Origin: Halobacillus litoralis
GTDB lineage: Bacteria > Bacillota > Bacilli > Bacillales > Halobacillaceae
NCBI RefSeq assembly: GCF_009856445.1
Contig: NZ_WMFA01000001.1
Coordinates: 124,001 to 188,000 of the forward strand
DNA: 64,000 nucleotides
Direction: 5' to 3'
Shown here: one piece after another, positions 34,926 to 44,467 of the stretch
Layout: the number at the start of each line of letters is the position of its first letter
How positions within the stretch are numbered: position 1 is the first letter of the stretch
Notes under the pieces: model-generated
What the model was told of the DNA's origin: nothing
The model's database searches: none
What the model saw: the letters and a program-made list of their open reading frames with translations, nothing else
Program-made: the position numbers and the translations under genes

Positions 34926-36369
34926 GTGCTTGGGCAAATTCTTGTTTTCTTTTTTTCATGGATTCGTACAAATCTACAACGGGCAGCGGATAGTCTTCTC
35001 CCAGAATAACTCCGTACTGTTCCTGTTCAATCATCCCCATCTCTCTAGGCTGATGGATCCATGGTGCTGGAAGCTCCCTTAATTCAGGCACCCAGTGGCG
35101 CAAATAGGAACCATCTGGATCGTAGTCGAGGGACTGCTTTTCTACATTGAACGCTCGGAAAGGCACAGCATCATTTCCTACTCCTGCGATATAAAGCCAG
35201 TTTCCGTAGTTGCTGGCAACATCATAATCCACCAGTTGCGATTCAAACCACGCCGCCCCGATGCGCCAATCCAATCCGAGATTTTTTGTGAAAAAGCTGG
35301 CGGCGTTCTGCCTTGCGCGGTTGGACATAAATCCTGTTTTCTTCAGTTCTCTCATAGCGGCGTCGACGAGTGGGTACCCAGTCGTGCCATCCATCCAGCG
35401 GACCAGAAGCTCTTGGTCGTCATGCCAGGGAATACGTGCTTTTTTAATCCCCGCAGCATGGAAAATTTGATCGCCATATTTACGGTGCACCAGATGAAAG
35501 TAATCACGCCATAACAGTTCAAAGTAAAGCATGTACGTGGACTCATTTTTTCCGTATTTCTTTTCATAGGTGCGAATCTGGTCAAGGACGACCTTTGGGG
35601 ACAAACATCCGTTCGCAAGGTAGGGGGAAAATTTAGAGGAGTCATCTTCCCTCAGCATCCCATTCCTCGTCTTCTTGTAGACCCTCAGCCGGTCGGCACT
35701 GAAAATATAATGAAGCAGACGTTCTTTGGCTTTAGACGATCCTCCAGGGTAACGAGGAGGCCGGTCCAACTCCCCTAAACCAAGCTCCCGCATAGTAGGA
35801 ATCCCCCCTTCAGGAAAATCCGAAGGCAAATTTACACCACGCACAGATGCCGGTATGGATATTTCTGTAAGACCTGGTACGCCACTTTTTTCCAAAACTT
35901 TACGAAATTGTGAAAAGGTGTCTGGGAGTTCGCTGGTGTTAAAGGGCAGGTCTTTTGGTGGATAGAGGTTATGGCCGTGGTCAACGGTAAAGGTGGTATG
36001 CGGAAGTCGTTCACGGACTTCTCGTTCAACGGAAATTTCTTCACTGCCGATCTCTTCATGGAAGAACACCTGTTGTATATTGAAACTCTTTGATATGGAT
36101 GTGAAAACTTCTTCAGGAGCGCCATGCCTCACGAGGAGGGGCACACCTAATTGAATTAAGTTCCGCCGCAAGTCTGCCACACTTTCCCTGATGAATTGAG
36201 CGCGGTGTCTACCGGTTTTCGGAAATCCATAGGGAAGCTTTCGGTATAAGGTTTGATCAAATACGTAAACAGCGAGAACCGGAAGCCCTTGGGCAGAGGC
36301 GCGTAACAATGGGCGGTGGTCGTGCACGCGTAAATCGTTACGGAACCAGACGATGACGCAGGATTCCAT
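34909..36369 (-). CDS. DASH-type cryptochrome/photolyase
   Basis: A 486-residue flavoprotein. The N-terminal alpha/beta domain (1-135) opens CVIVWFRNDLRVHDHRPLL; a linker (about 150-200) leads to the helical FAD domain, with KFSPYLANGCLSPK, YFELLWRDYF, TGYPLVDAAMRELKKTGFMSNRARQ, DWRIGAAWFE, and the DASH-like FNVEKQSLDYDPDG. DASH enzymes repair cyclobutane dimers in single-stranded DNA using blue light, or act as photoreceptors. The start ATG follows AAAAAAGGAGG. It is monocistronic. The linker codons for GVPGLTEI coincide with a copy of the dispersed 18-bp motif. Confidence 0.88.
   Translation of the reverse strand: MESCVIVWFRNDLRVHDHRPLLRASAQGLPVLAVYVFDQTLYRKLPYGFPKTGRHRAQFIRESVADLRRNLIQLGVPLLVRHGAPEEVFTSISKSFNIQQVFFHEEIGSEEISVEREVRERLPHTTFTVDHGHNLYPPKDLPFNTSELPDTFSQFRKVLEKSGVPGLTEISIPASVRGVNLPSDFPEGGIPTMRELGLGELDRPPRYPGGSSKAKERLLHYIFSADRLRVYKKTRNGMLREDDSSKFSPYLANGCLSPKVVLDQIRTYEKKYGKNESTYMLYFELLWRDYFHLVHRKYGDQIFHAAGIKKARIPWHDDQELLVRWMDGTTGYPLVDAAMRELKKTGFMSNRARQNAASFFTKNLGLDWRIGAAWFESQLVDYDVASNYGNWLYIAGVGNDAVPFRAFNVEKQSLDYDPDGSYLRHWVPELRELPAPWIHQPREMGMIEQEQYGVILGEDYPLPVVDLYESMKKRKQEFAQAQKNSR
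35866..35883 (+). repeat. Dispersed 18-bp motif, copy E, inside the photolyase gene
   Basis: TGTAAGACCTGGTACGCC differs from copy D (complement of 54199-54216) at one base and from copies A and B at two. In the photolyase frame (minus strand) it encodes GVPGLT in the interdomain linker. Confidence 0.5.
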
Positions 36370-36682
36370 TCAATCGCCTCCTTTTTTGTCTAGTGTACCC
36401 CCTCTGTGATGGAGCGATAAACTTATAATCGGCTCCAACAACCGCCAAATGTACGCCATGTGGAAACGAATAACATAGTGTGACACCTTCCCTTAGTGGT
36501 CCCTTTCTCATTGAGAATTTTGAAAAGTTTGTAAAAGATTAAGTTATCGCTTTCCTTTATTCGACAAGAACATTATAGTAAAAATAGATAAGAGCAGCGT
36601 AGACGAAGCTTTTCCAGAATCCTGTCACATCCCCGGCGTCTACATTGAGAACCCGCAGCAAAACAGTCATGGAGGGTACACA
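36370..36682 (+). other. 313-bp intergenic region
   Basis: Divergent region between the photolyase gene and a lipoprotein gene. Visible features are a cre-like AGTTATCGCTTTCC at 36542-36555 (12 of 14 on the minus strand), a GTAGACG/CGTCTAC pair around 36600-36645, and the ribosome binding site GGAGGG before 36683. I see no gene. Confidence 0.35.
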
Positions 36683-37591
36683 ATGTTCAAGTGGTTGAAG
36701 AAAAAGAAGAAGAAATCGATGACCATGATGACAGTATTGTCTCTTTTCATCTTAGGGGCTTGTACTGTTGGACCAGGAGGGGTAGAGGCGAAAAGCTGGA
36801 AGCACGAGCTGAAGCAGGCGGAGGATTTGAAGTATTCAGAAGAGGTGACAGAGGGCCTTTATAAACAGCTTCGTAAAGAGGCAGAAGGACCGCTTCCTTT
36901 TTCTGATGCTTTAGTTAAAATTCAATCATTGAGTAAAGTCGAGGCTATGGATTTATACTTAGATGGTAACAACAAAAAAGTGAGACCGAGTGAAATCCGT
37001 GCTATCGTCGATGGTGTGTTCGGCATTGACCTTGAAGCGGTTTCTGAACTTGGTGTTGGAAAACAGACGGGCACCTACTCTGATGACGTGTTTCAAAGAG
37101 TGAGAAAAGCGCTCTCCGAGGAAGTCAGTGACGAAGCGATCATTGATATGGCAAAGGTAGAGGTGATGGACTTATACTGGGAGACCTATGATGGGAGAAT
37201 GGCCGGCGAGGAGATGCGCACGATGATTAATGCCATTTTTGGAATTAATTTATCGGGCATATCGGGACTTGAAGGTACAGGAGTTGCTCTTTTCTCGAAA
37301 AACCAGTGGATTTCCCGTTATGAGCATGATTTGTTTGTCGTCCATACAGGAGCAGATGATGTAGATGTTTGGATTTATCCGACAGATTATTATAAAAATC
37401 AGACAGGCATGGAGGAGATCCCTCAGGAATTGGAAACATCCCTGACCGCTTTAGGCTTTGGCTATAGTGAGGAGAAAGACGCGCTGTATTATGCGAACCC
37501 TAAAGGGGAGTCGGTACCTGACAACTTCAAAGGGAAGACCATGGGAACGGTTATAGGTTTCATTAAAATGAATGATGAAGATTTCCGGTAA
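36683..37591 (+). CDS. Lipoprotein with an internal duplication, unknown function
   Basis: A 302-residue lipoprotein with a very basic N-terminus (MFKWLKKKKKKS), hydrophobic core and lipobox ILGAC (Cys27). Two similar blocks follow: KVEAMDLYLDGNNKKVRPSE through IFGIDL-type (about 92-130) and KVEVMDLYWETYDGRMAGEE (about 154-192), each ending in VFGIDLEAVSEL or IFGINLSGISGL, so an internal duplication is clear. The C-terminal 90 residues are beta-rich. I do not recognise the family. The ATG follows GGAGGGTACACA. A terminator follows the stop. Confidence 0.7.
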   Translation: MFKWLKKKKKKSMTMMTVLSLFILGACTVGPGGVEAKSWKHELKQAEDLKYSEEVTEGLYKQLRKEAEGPLPFSDALVKIQSLSKVEAMDLYLDGNNKKVRPSEIRAIVDGVFGIDLEAVSELGVGKQTGTYSDDVFQRVRKALSEEVSDEAIIDMAKVEVMDLYWETYDGRMAGEEMRTMINAIFGINLSGISGLEGTGVALFSKNQWISRYEHDLFVVHTGADDVDVWIYPTDYYKNQTGMEEIPQELETSLTALGFGYSEEKDALYYANPKGESVPDNFKGKTMGTVIGFIKMNDEDFR

Positions 37592-37594
37592 TGA

Positions 37595-37627
37595 AAAAGC
37601 TCTGCGTCATGACGCAGAGCTTTTTTT
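37595..37627 (+). terminator. Terminator after the duplicated-domain lipoprotein
   Basis: AAAGCTCTGCGTCA and TGACGCAGAGCTTT form a perfect stem followed by a T-tract. Confidence 0.9.
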
Positions 37628-37664
37628 ACTGCCTGTTTTTCTGTAGATAAACAGGCTGAAGGAT

Positions 37665-38285
37665 TTATTTTTTCAGAATATCCACGAAATGGGAAAGGAT
37701 TCTTGCTGTCATCCCCCAAATCACTTTATCACCGTATATATAAAAGTATTCCTCAAGCTGACGCGTCCGCCAGTTGTATTCTTCTCCGCCGGGAATCAAA
37801 TCGAATGGGAAATTCGCTTCCGGCTGTGCTTCGAAGTGGACGTAGTGAATGCGCGGCCCATTTTCCATGAAAAAGGAAAGCGGCACGGTAAACACTTCAC
37901 GGACTTCATCAGGGTTACGGACAAGGTCACCTTCGCTCACATTCAAATATCCTGCAAATGTGTAGACGATCATACCGAAAGGTGAAATCAGGTAGTCGAG
38001 CGGATGGACTTCTGTGAACTGCCCTGATTTCACGCCTAATTCTTCTTCCGTTTCACGGATTGCCGCTTCTTCTGCAGAAGGGTCCTCGGGGTCAATTTTT
38101 CCACCTGGAAAACAAATCTCCCCCGGTTGTCTTCTCAGCTGATGGGAACGCACTTCGAAAACGACATGAAGCTCATTGTTTTTTTCGATAATTGGTAAAA
38201 GGACAGCGAACTTACGGAACTGTTCGTGTCCAAGAACAGAGGGCTTGTGTTTTTTCACTGTCTCAAAAATGGTTTTTGCGTCCAT
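37665..38285 (-). CDS. Nudix hydrolase, CoA pyrophosphatase type
   Basis: A 206-residue Nudix protein. The Nudix box reads GGKIDPEDPSAEEAAIRETE followed by EELGV, with the extra residue seen in the CoA-pyrophosphatase (NudL/YeaB) group. Upstream, VVFEVRSHQLRRQPGEICFP matches the UPF0035-type motif of that group. It would cleave CoA and its derivatives to phosphopantetheine and 3',5'-ADP. The ATG at 38285 after GAGGTGAAA is preferred over the GTG at 38294. Confidence 0.88.
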   Translation of the reverse strand: MDAKTIFETVKKHKPSVLGHEQFRKFAVLLPIIEKNNELHVVFEVRSHQLRRQPGEICFPGGKIDPEDPSAEEAAIRETEEELGVKSGQFTEVHPLDYLISPFGMIVYTFAGYLNVSEGDLVRNPDEVREVFTVPLSFFMENGPRIHYVHFEAQPEANFPFDLIPGGEEYNWRTRQLEEYFYIYGDKVIWGMTARILSHFVDILKK

Positions 38286-38346
38286 AGTTTTCACCTCGTC
38301 TTTTTACTATACCAGAACATTCTTCGGAATAGAAAAGAGGCACTCA

Positions 38347-40290
38347 TCAGAGCGCCTCTTTAATGATTTTTTTGTAATAAAGCACAGACAGCATTCCGAA
38401 AATTGAATAGAAAGCGGTGTAAAGCCCCATGACGATCAGCATCGGTGTCCATAATTCGGTCCCGAAAAAGAACCAGCCCGACTTGACGGCAAAGTAGCTG
38501 TGCAAGAGTCCAATCAATAACGGGATACCGAAGTTAAATAACTGTTTCCCTTGAATTCCTCGTAAAAGGTCGCCACGGGTAAACCCGAGCTTTCTTAAAA
38601 TCGTATAGCTGCCCTTTTCGTCTTCGCCTTCATCCATCTGTTTGAAGTAAAGCACACAACCGGATGTAATCAGGAAGGTGAGACCGAGGAAGCCGACGAT
38701 GAACATGACGAGTCCCATGTTTTGTTTCTGTGACATCGCACTATGCCATTGAGAGCCGTTTTCTCTTCCTTCATCCAGCCCCATATCAGCAAATATTTCG
38801 TAAGCCTCTTCTTGTTTACTGGAATCTTCGAGGTTCACTCCAGTATAGAGCGTGGATTTTGTCTGGATTTCAGGGTTGTAGTTCTGACTCAGCTCTTCAA
38901 ATAATGCCTCATCAACGACTCCGATTGGAAGGCCGCCTGCAACGTAATAGGAAGAGAGCAAGTATTCTTCTTCGAGCCCTCGATATTCCAGTTCGCGCCA
39001 GTTTCCGTCCAATAAGATTTGGACATTCCCTTCATCATGAAGAGAAATAAAAGACTGCATCAAATCCGTATAACCGGTGAGTTTCATTTCCCCTTCATCG
39101 AGTTCGATTCCGTCTGTATGGACTTCACTGATGACGGAAAAGGTCGTCTGTTCAGTGTTGAAGTTCAACTCTTCCAAATTTGCGTCGAGGATGTCTTTGA
39201 CGTTGAATTCTGCTTCGTATACGGGAATTGGTATTTCTGTGTAGCCAATCCCTTCTCCTTCCAGACGGTCCATAAAGGCATCTGCCTTTTCAGGTTCAAT
39301 GATGGAAAAATCATCCGGGACGGTCGTCTCAGCCAGTTTCTCTGCCGAATAGTAGGAGATATACATCAGCGAAAGTAAGCTGATTGCTAGTGCGGACACC
39401 GTCGTAATTACTGTGAGCAAAAAGGCGTTTGACTTCATCCGGAACATGACGGACGACAAGGACAGGACTTCGTTAATATTCAAATAGCCGTTTTTATTTT
39501 TTCGTATCAAATTAGAGACGAAGCGGACCGATCCTTTATACAAAAAATACGTTCCTATGATGACGGACCCTAGAATATAAAGCATCGCCAGGTAAAATCC
39601 GTTAATCGTCGTAATGCTTCCTTCGAACAGCTGGGAGGATAGATAATACCCGGATGCAATCAACCCGATGCCGAGTATACCCATCAGATGTTCCCAGACC
39701 GACAGCTTTTTCACTTTTCCTTGTGCGCTTGAAGTTACACGGAAAAGAGAAAGGATCGATTGTCTGTGAATGAACAGATAGTTTGTCGCCATGATGACGA
39801 GATAGATTCCCGCAAAAACGATCAGCGTCTGGAAAAAGGCCTGGGTGGAAAAATTGAGCTCAGCAATTTCATTCACACCGACGACACGAAAGAAACTCAT
39901 CAGGATCAATTTGGATATGGCAAAACCGATAAAAATCCCGACGGCCAGCGATCCGAAATATATGATCAAGTTCTCGATGCCTAAAATACGGGCGATGCGG
40001 TTTTTCGTCATGCCGATCAGCTGGAACAAGCCGATTTCCTGACTTCTTCGTTTAATGAACAACGCATTGGCATACAGTAGAAAGATAGCCACGATCGCAA
40101 TCAGCAGAATAGAGGCGACTCTGACTGCCGCTTCGCCTTTGACCGATCCATCCTGACTCATGGAGGGATCATACTGTAAGGTGACGAATGAAAAGTACAA
40201 CGCGACACTGAATATGAGTGCAAATACATAGAGGTAATAGTTTTTCAGGTTCTTTTTCAAGTTGCGGAAAATCAGTTGATTAATGGTCAT
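38347..40290 (-). CDS. BceB-type ABC transporter permease
   Basis: A 647-residue membrane protein with the FtsX/MacB arrangement of Bce permeases: about ten helices and a large extracellular domain of about 210 residues between helices 7 and 8 (from [16 protein letters not shown] to AMSQKQNMG). That domain binds the peptide antibiotic or its lipid-II-type target, and with the histidine kinase forms the sensor. I take ATG 40290 after GGCGGTG; GTG 40299 is an alternative. It overlaps the ATPase gene by 11 bp. It is the last gene of the four-gene cluster. Confidence 0.9.
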   Translation of the reverse strand: MTINQLIFRNLKKNLKNYYLYVFALIFSVALYFSFVTLQYDPSMSQDGSVKGEAAVRVASILLIAIVAIFLLYANALFIKRRSQEIGLFQLIGMTKNRIARILGIENLIIYFGSLAVGIFIGFAISKLILMSFFRVVGVNEIAELNFSTQAFFQTLIVFAGIYLVIMATNYLFIHRQSILSLFRVTSSAQGKVKKLSVWEHLMGILGIGLIASGYYLSSQLFEGSITTINGFYLAMLYILGSVIIGTYFLYKGSVRFVSNLIRKNKNGYLNINEVLSLSSVMFRMKSNAFLLTVITTVSALAISLLSLMYISYYSAEKLAETTVPDDFSIIEPEKADAFMDRLEGEGIGYTEIPIPVYEAEFNVKDILDANLEELNFNTEQTTFSVISEVHTDGIELDEGEMKLTGYTDLMQSFISLHDEGNVQILLDGNWRELEYRGLEEEYLLSSYYVAGGLPIGVVDEALFEELSQNYNPEIQTKSTLYTGVNLEDSSKQEEAYEIFADMGLDEGRENGSQWHSAMSQKQNMGLVMFIVGFLGLTFLITSGCVLYFKQMDEGEDEKGSYTILRKLGFTRGDLLRGIQGKQLFNFGIPLLIGLLHSYFAVKSGWFFFGTELWTPMLIVMGLYTAFYSIFGMLSVLYYKKIIKEAL

Positions 40291-41041
40291 ATTGAACACC
40301 GCCGAGGACGCCCTGGGTCTTCATAATGTCCTTCAGGAACGTCTGTCTCGTCTGGTCGCCTTTATTGAGCTGCGTATAGATCTGTCCGTCTCTGATAAAA
40401 ATGACACGGCTGCTGTAGCTGGCGGCGACAGGGTCGTGGGTGACCATCGCGATCGTTGCTTGACGCTTCCCATTCATTTCACTCAGTTTATCTAAAAGGT
40501 CGGAGGCCGATTTGGAATCGAGCGCTCCCGTCGGCTCGTCAGCGAAGATGATGCTTGGTTCGTGGATGAAGGCCCGTGCAGCGGAGGTTCGCTGCTTCTG
40601 TCCGCCTGAGATTTCATTCGGGTATTTATTTTGGATGTCTTCAATGCCCAGTTCCTTCGCTACCGCCTCAAATTTCGCCTGCGCCTCCTTTTTGGACACT
40701 TTGGAAATCGATAGAGGCAGAAGGATGTTCTCTTTGACCGTAAGAGTATCCAACAGATTGTACTCCTGAAAAATAAAGCCGAGATGATGTTTTCGGAATT
40801 CAGCGAGTTTCTTATCCTTTTGCCCTGTGATCTCCTGTCCATCTATGGAAATTGTTCCGTGACTGACGCGGTCAATGGAGGATAAAACGTTAAGGAGCGT
40901 TGTTTTCCCTGATCCCGATGCGCCCATGATCGTGACGAACTCCCCGCGTTGGATGGAAAGATCAATACCCTCCAAGACATGTTGTTTCATAAACTTGTTT
41001 CCGTAACTTTTATGAATCTTTCGTGCGACTAGTAAACTCAT
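40280..41041 (-). CDS. BceA-type ABC transporter ATPase
   Basis: A 253-residue nucleotide-binding subunit. Walker A is GASGSGKTT (about 41-49), the Q-loop is in [12 protein letters not shown], the signature is [15 protein letters not shown], Walker B is [13 protein letters not shown], and the switch His is in AMVTHDP. It belongs to the MacB/LolD-like group that powers target removal by Bce permeases. The ATG follows GAAGGGGGT. A candidate response-regulator operator and a -10 element (TACAAT, minus strand, 41070-41075) lie upstream. Confidence 0.93.
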   Translation of the reverse strand: MSLLVARKIHKSYGNKFMKQHVLEGIDLSIQRGEFVTIMGASGSGKTTLLNVLSSIDRVSHGTISIDGQEITGQKDKKLAEFRKHHLGFIFQEYNLLDTLTVKENILLPLSISKVSKKEAQAKFEAVAKELGIEDIQNKYPNEISGGQKQRTSAARAFIHEPSIIFADEPTGALDSKSASDLLDKLSEMNGKRQATIAMVTHDPVAASYSSRVIFIRDGQIYTQLNKGDQTRQTFLKDIMKTQGVLGGVQYDH

Positions 41042-41121
41042 TTCGTTACCCCCTTCATGCTATGACTTTATTGTAGAACCACTCGAAATTTTTTTCCTTC
41101 GATTCATCTAACAAAATGACG

Positions 41122-41151
41122 GAAGCATGTGACAGTTTTGTCACATGCTTC
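41122..41151 (-). promoter_or_regulatory. Candidate response-regulator operator for the Bce transporter
   Basis: Perfect 13-bp arms (GAAGCATGTGACA and TGTCACATGCTTC) flank a 4-nt spacer. The core TGACA-N4-TGTCA resembles the binding sites of BceR-like regulators. It overlaps the histidine kinase stop codon (41141-41143), about 50 bp upstream of a TACAAT -10 with no good -35, as expected for an activated promoter. Confidence 0.65.
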
Positions 41152-42145
41152 TGAGCTTCGTAAATTCATTCGGTTCCGGGAACAGGAGGATGAATGTTGT
41201 TCCTCTTCCGAGTTCGGATTGCACATCAATGTCGATCTTCAACGCTTTCCTGATCTGGTCCGTCAGATAGAGCCCCATACCAGTCGCCGCTTGATCCTGG
41301 TGGGCTGTCGTTGAAGTGAACCCTTTTTCAAAGATGCGTGAGAGATCCCTCGGATCGATACCGCGCCCCTCATCCTGAATGATAAGCTTCACGCGCCCGG
41401 CTTCTTCTGTACTTGAGATGGTAATTTCCGATTCCTCGCTGTATTTAATCGCATTCGTCATCAATTGTCTGCATATGAATGCGAGCCATTTCGCATCCGT
41501 CAGCACCGTTTCCGCTTGAAGATCAATTTCAAAGCCGATCCCTTTTTGCATGCACCATGACCGGAGCGATTTAATTTCATTAAACAACAGTGGTTCAAGC
41601 TCCACTTCTTCAATATAAAGGTCGTTTTCGATGAAAGGGATCCGTTTCTGATGCAGCTGCTGATCAAGGAGCAGGTGGATACGCATCCATTCAAAAGTCA
41701 GCTGGGACTTCAGTTTGAAATCGTCGATGCGATCGATGATCAACCGCATCGCCGTCATCGGTGTTTTCACTTCATGGATCCATGATAAAAGCTCGTCCTT
41801 TTCCTGTTCGAGTAAACTCTGGTTACGGGATGATTCCTGCTTCAACTGTTCCATTTGATCACGTACATTTGTCTCGATGACCGCTTCGAAAGGACTATCA
41901 GCTTCAGGGAATGTCGTCAAATCGAGGTCATTGTCCCGATTCTCGAGTTCGGTATAAAATCGAGTTTCTTTGCGATAGCGGATGAAAAGGAAAAGAACGA
42001 CTAGAAGCCCTGATAACAATATGTAGTAGAGCATGGAAGAAAGCGGAACGGTCTGATCAACGAACGCAACGAACAGGGCGAGAAGCTGAAGGGTGACGAT
42101 GAGAAGAATCCAGCTGATTCGTTCGATCAGGAATTTTCGTATCAT
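41141..42145 (-). CDS. BceS-type intramembrane-sensing histidine kinase
   Basis: A 334-residue kinase. Two N-terminal helices (about 11-29 and 37-56) are joined by only a few residues (DQTVPLSS), so it has no sensor domain and relies on the permease for signal. The phosphorylated His124 is in LLSWIHEVKTPMTAM, and the ATPase domain has the N box LMTNAIKYS, DEGRGIDP and TGMGLYL. It overlaps the response-regulator gene by 4 bp. It responds to cell-wall-active peptides in known systems; the ligand here is unknown. Confidence 0.92.
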   Translation of the reverse strand: MIRKFLIERISWILLIVTLQLLALFVAFVDQTVPLSSMLYYILLSGLLVVLFLFIRYRKETRFYTELENRDNDLDLTTFPEADSPFEAVIETNVRDQMEQLKQESSRNQSLLEQEKDELLSWIHEVKTPMTAMRLIIDRIDDFKLKSQLTFEWMRIHLLLDQQLHQKRIPFIENDLYIEEVELEPLLFNEIKSLRSWCMQKGIGFEIDLQAETVLTDAKWLAFICRQLMTNAIKYSEESEITISSTEEAGRVKLIIQDEGRGIDPRDLSRIFEKGFTSTTAHQDQAATGMGLYLTDQIRKALKIDIDVQSELGRGTTFILLFPEPNEFTKLRSM

Positions 42146-42825
42146 GAATCATCCCTCGCCACATACCCTTGGCCGACCTTGGTCTCAATGGCATCACCCA
42201 GACCGAGATCTGCAAGCTTTTTACGCAGGCGATTGACGTTGACCGTGAGCGTGTTGTCACTGACAAATCGTTCGTCTTCCCACAAACGCTGGATGATTTC
42301 TTCACGGCTGACAATTTTGCTTTTTTTCTCAACCAGCTGTTTTAAGATGAGCATTTCATTTTTTGTGAGGTCAACCGTGCCGCCATCATTCGAGATGCGG
42401 TTCCGTTCATAATCTATGGTGGCACCAAGCCACGTTTTCAATTCATTCTGATCGGTGTTGTAGTTATAAACCCGACGTAGAATCGCCTGTATTTTTGCGA
42501 CCAGCACATCAAAGTGGAACGGTTTTTGTATGAAGTCGTCCGCACCCAGGTTCATCGACATCACCATGTCTGTCGGGTGATCCCTTGAAGAAAGGAATAT
42601 GATGGGGACGTTGGAATGTTCCCGGATCATCCGGCACCAGTGGAAACCGTCAAACTTCGGCAGCTGAATGTCAATGATGACAAGATGGGGATCCACATGC
42701 GTAAATACATCCATCACCCGGCTGAAATCAGGGATACCATGAACATCATAGGACCACTGAGACAAACGCTCGACCATTTCATGAAAAAGCGTATGGTCAT
42801 CTTCAATTAACAGCAATTTGAACAA
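42142..42825 (-). CDS. BceR-type OmpR-family response regulator
   Basis: A 227-residue regulator. The receiver domain has the acidic pair in LIEDD, phosphorylated Asp in VIIDIQLPKFDG, Ser/Thr in IFLSSRD and Lys in FIQKPF. The C-terminal winged helix ends with TVNVNRLRKKLADLG. The start is most likely TTG at 42825, placed after AAAGGTGGTG; the open frame continues 15 codons upstream without a better site. It should activate the transporter genes through the palindrome at 41122-41151. Confidence 0.9.
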   Translation of the reverse strand: MFKLLLIEDDHTLFHEMVERLSQWSYDVHGIPDFSRVMDVFTHVDPHLVIIDIQLPKFDGFHWCRMIREHSNVPIIFLSSRDHPTDMVMSMNLGADDFIQKPFHFDVLVAKIQAILRRVYNYNTDQNELKTWLGATIDYERNRISNDGGTVDLTKNEMLILKQLVEKKSKIVSREEIIQRLWEDERFVSDNTLTVNVNRLRKKLADLGLGDAIETKVGQGYVARDDS

Positions 42826-43021
42826 TAGGGACACCACCTTTCCGTATTTTACCTTTTCATAGTATAGCAAAAGATGAGTGGTCCGCGCATTTTACTACAA
42901 GAAAGCGGCAGTGTGGTGAAAATTTTTTGATCATTCCGTCAAAGGCCCTTTAAAAAAGAAGAGGATGGGCGTAGAATGGATACTAATATTCGAAGACCAC
43001 CATAGAAAAGGAGTCATGAAA

Positions 43022-44083
43022 ATGTCATTGAACATCGTCGAAGCAACCCATAAAAAAACCAAACCAGAAAGTGAAAAGATTCCTTTTGGACGAACCTTCA
43101 CGGATCATATGTTTGTGATGGATTATGAAGAGGATAAAGGATGGCATGAACCACGAATCGTTCCTTATGAACCGCTAACGCTCGACCCTGCGGCGATGAT
43201 CTTCCATTATGGACAGACCGTTTTTGAAGGATTAAAAGCCTACCGCACGGATGATAACCGCGTGCTTCTTTTCCGGCCTGAAAAAAACTTTGAGCGCTTG
43301 AATTTGTCCAGTGACCGTTTGAGCATCCCACCGGTCGATGAAGAAGAAGTGCTCGGTTACTTGAAAGAATTGGTTCAGCTCGAAAAAGACTGGGTCCCTT
43401 CTTTTGAAGGAACGTCGTTGTACATACGACCATTTATTATTGCGACAGAACCAAGCCTTGCCGTGGCTCCGTCCAAATCATATAAACTGATGGTGATCTT
43501 ATCACCGGTCGGGCCGTATTTCTCAGGTGGCATCAAACCGGTAACGATCAACGTGGAAGACAAATTCACACGTGCGGTCAAAGGCGGTACCGGTATGGCG
43601 AAAACTGCCGGCAACTATTCTTCCGGCTATCAGGCTCAAGCGAAAGCCGTAGAGGAAGGAAACAACGATGTCCTTTGGCTTGATGGGGTGGAAAAACGCT
43701 ACATCGAAGAAGTCGGAAGTATGAATATCTTTTTCAAAATTGATGGAGAAATCGTGACTCCAGCATTGAGTGGAAGCATTCTTCAGGGAATTACGCGTAC
43801 GTCAATTCTTGAGCTTTTACGAAAATGGGAAATTCCTGTAACCGAACGCAGGATTTCCATTGATGAACTGTATCAGGCCTATGAAGATGGGAAACTTGAG
43901 GAAGCATTCGGAACAGGTACCGCAGCCGTCATTTCGCCGGTCGGGGAGTTGAATTGGCTCGGTAAGAAGATGGTCATCAACAACCATGAAATCGGTGCCC
44001 TCTCGCAGGAGCTTTATGATACCATCACAGGGATTCAGCGGGGAAGAAAAGAAGATCGTTATGATTGGACAGTGGAAGTATAA
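43022..44083 (+). CDS. ilvE: Branched-chain amino acid aminotransferase
   Basis: A 353-residue fold-type IV PLP enzyme. The conserved YGQTVFEGLKAYR is near the N-terminus; the PLP Lys lies in the RAVKGGTGMAKTAGNYSSGY block, followed by EEVGSMNIFFK and GTGTAAVISPVG. It catalyses the last step of Leu, Ile and Val synthesis and the first step of their breakdown, using 2-oxoglutarate/glutamate. I choose the ATG at 43022, eight bases after AAAGGAG; an ATG at 43016 also exists. It is monocistronic. Confidence 0.95.
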   Translation: MSLNIVEATHKKTKPESEKIPFGRTFTDHMFVMDYEEDKGWHEPRIVPYEPLTLDPAAMIFHYGQTVFEGLKAYRTDDNRVLLFRPEKNFERLNLSSDRLSIPPVDEEEVLGYLKELVQLEKDWVPSFEGTSLYIRPFIIATEPSLAVAPSKSYKLMVILSPVGPYFSGGIKPVTINVEDKFTRAVKGGTGMAKTAGNYSSGYQAQAKAVEEGNNDVLWLDGVEKRYIEEVGSMNIFFKIDGEIVTPALSGSILQGITRTSILELLRKWEIPVTERRISIDELYQAYEDGKLEEAFGTGTAAVISPVGELNWLGKKMVINNHEIGALSQELYDTITGIQRGRKEDRYDWTVEV

Positions 44084-44088
44084 AAGGG

Positions 44089-44122
44089 AAGCCTCAGGTT
44101 TGTTAATACCTGAGGCTTTTTT
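44089..44122 (+). terminator. Terminator after ilvE
   Basis: AAGCCTCAGGT and ACCTGAGGCTT with a TTTTT tail; it overlaps the stop of the convergent small gene. Confidence 0.9.
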
Positions 44123-44306
44123 AATGGTCATTTGTCTCTTGATTCAGGAAAGTGATCAGGGACATTAAGATGAAGTAGAGAAGGAAAACGATCGCAAGGC
44201 TCACAAACCAACCGAATGCTTCATGTAGAAAAGGACTAAGCATGATGACAGCGAGAAGAAAAAGGAAGCGGGCCATGTCTTTTTTCTGATTCTTCCGAGT
44301 GGACAC
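44121..44306 (-). CDS. Small two-helix membrane protein
   Basis: A 61-residue protein with a basic N-terminus (STRKNQKK) and two hydrophobic helices (about 12-28 and 33-53). No family is recognised. The start GTG at 44306 is five bases after AAAGGAGGG; the frame upstream is not supported. It is divergent from the sigma-factor gene, with TTAACC-rich DNA between them. Confidence 0.6.
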   Translation of the reverse strand: MSTRKNQKKDMARFLFLLAVIMLSPFLHEAFGWFVSLAIVFLLYFILMSLITFLNQETNDH

Positions 44307-44467
44307 ATTATCCCTCCTTTTTCCAACCTTTAACCCAAAATGGATAACCTTAACCTTTTTTAACCAAAGGTGTTTAGATGAGCACAGTAGAATAAAAATA
44401 GAAGTACCCATATCTTTTTCATGGATTTTTCCGTTATAGCTGTGAGAGGTCGAAAGGAGTGTGAAAG

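Noticed and set aside
36542-36555. cre-like site between the photolyase gene and a lipoprotein gene
   Set aside because: 12 of 14 matches, but far from either likely promoter and no metabolic reason; noted only as part of the gap.
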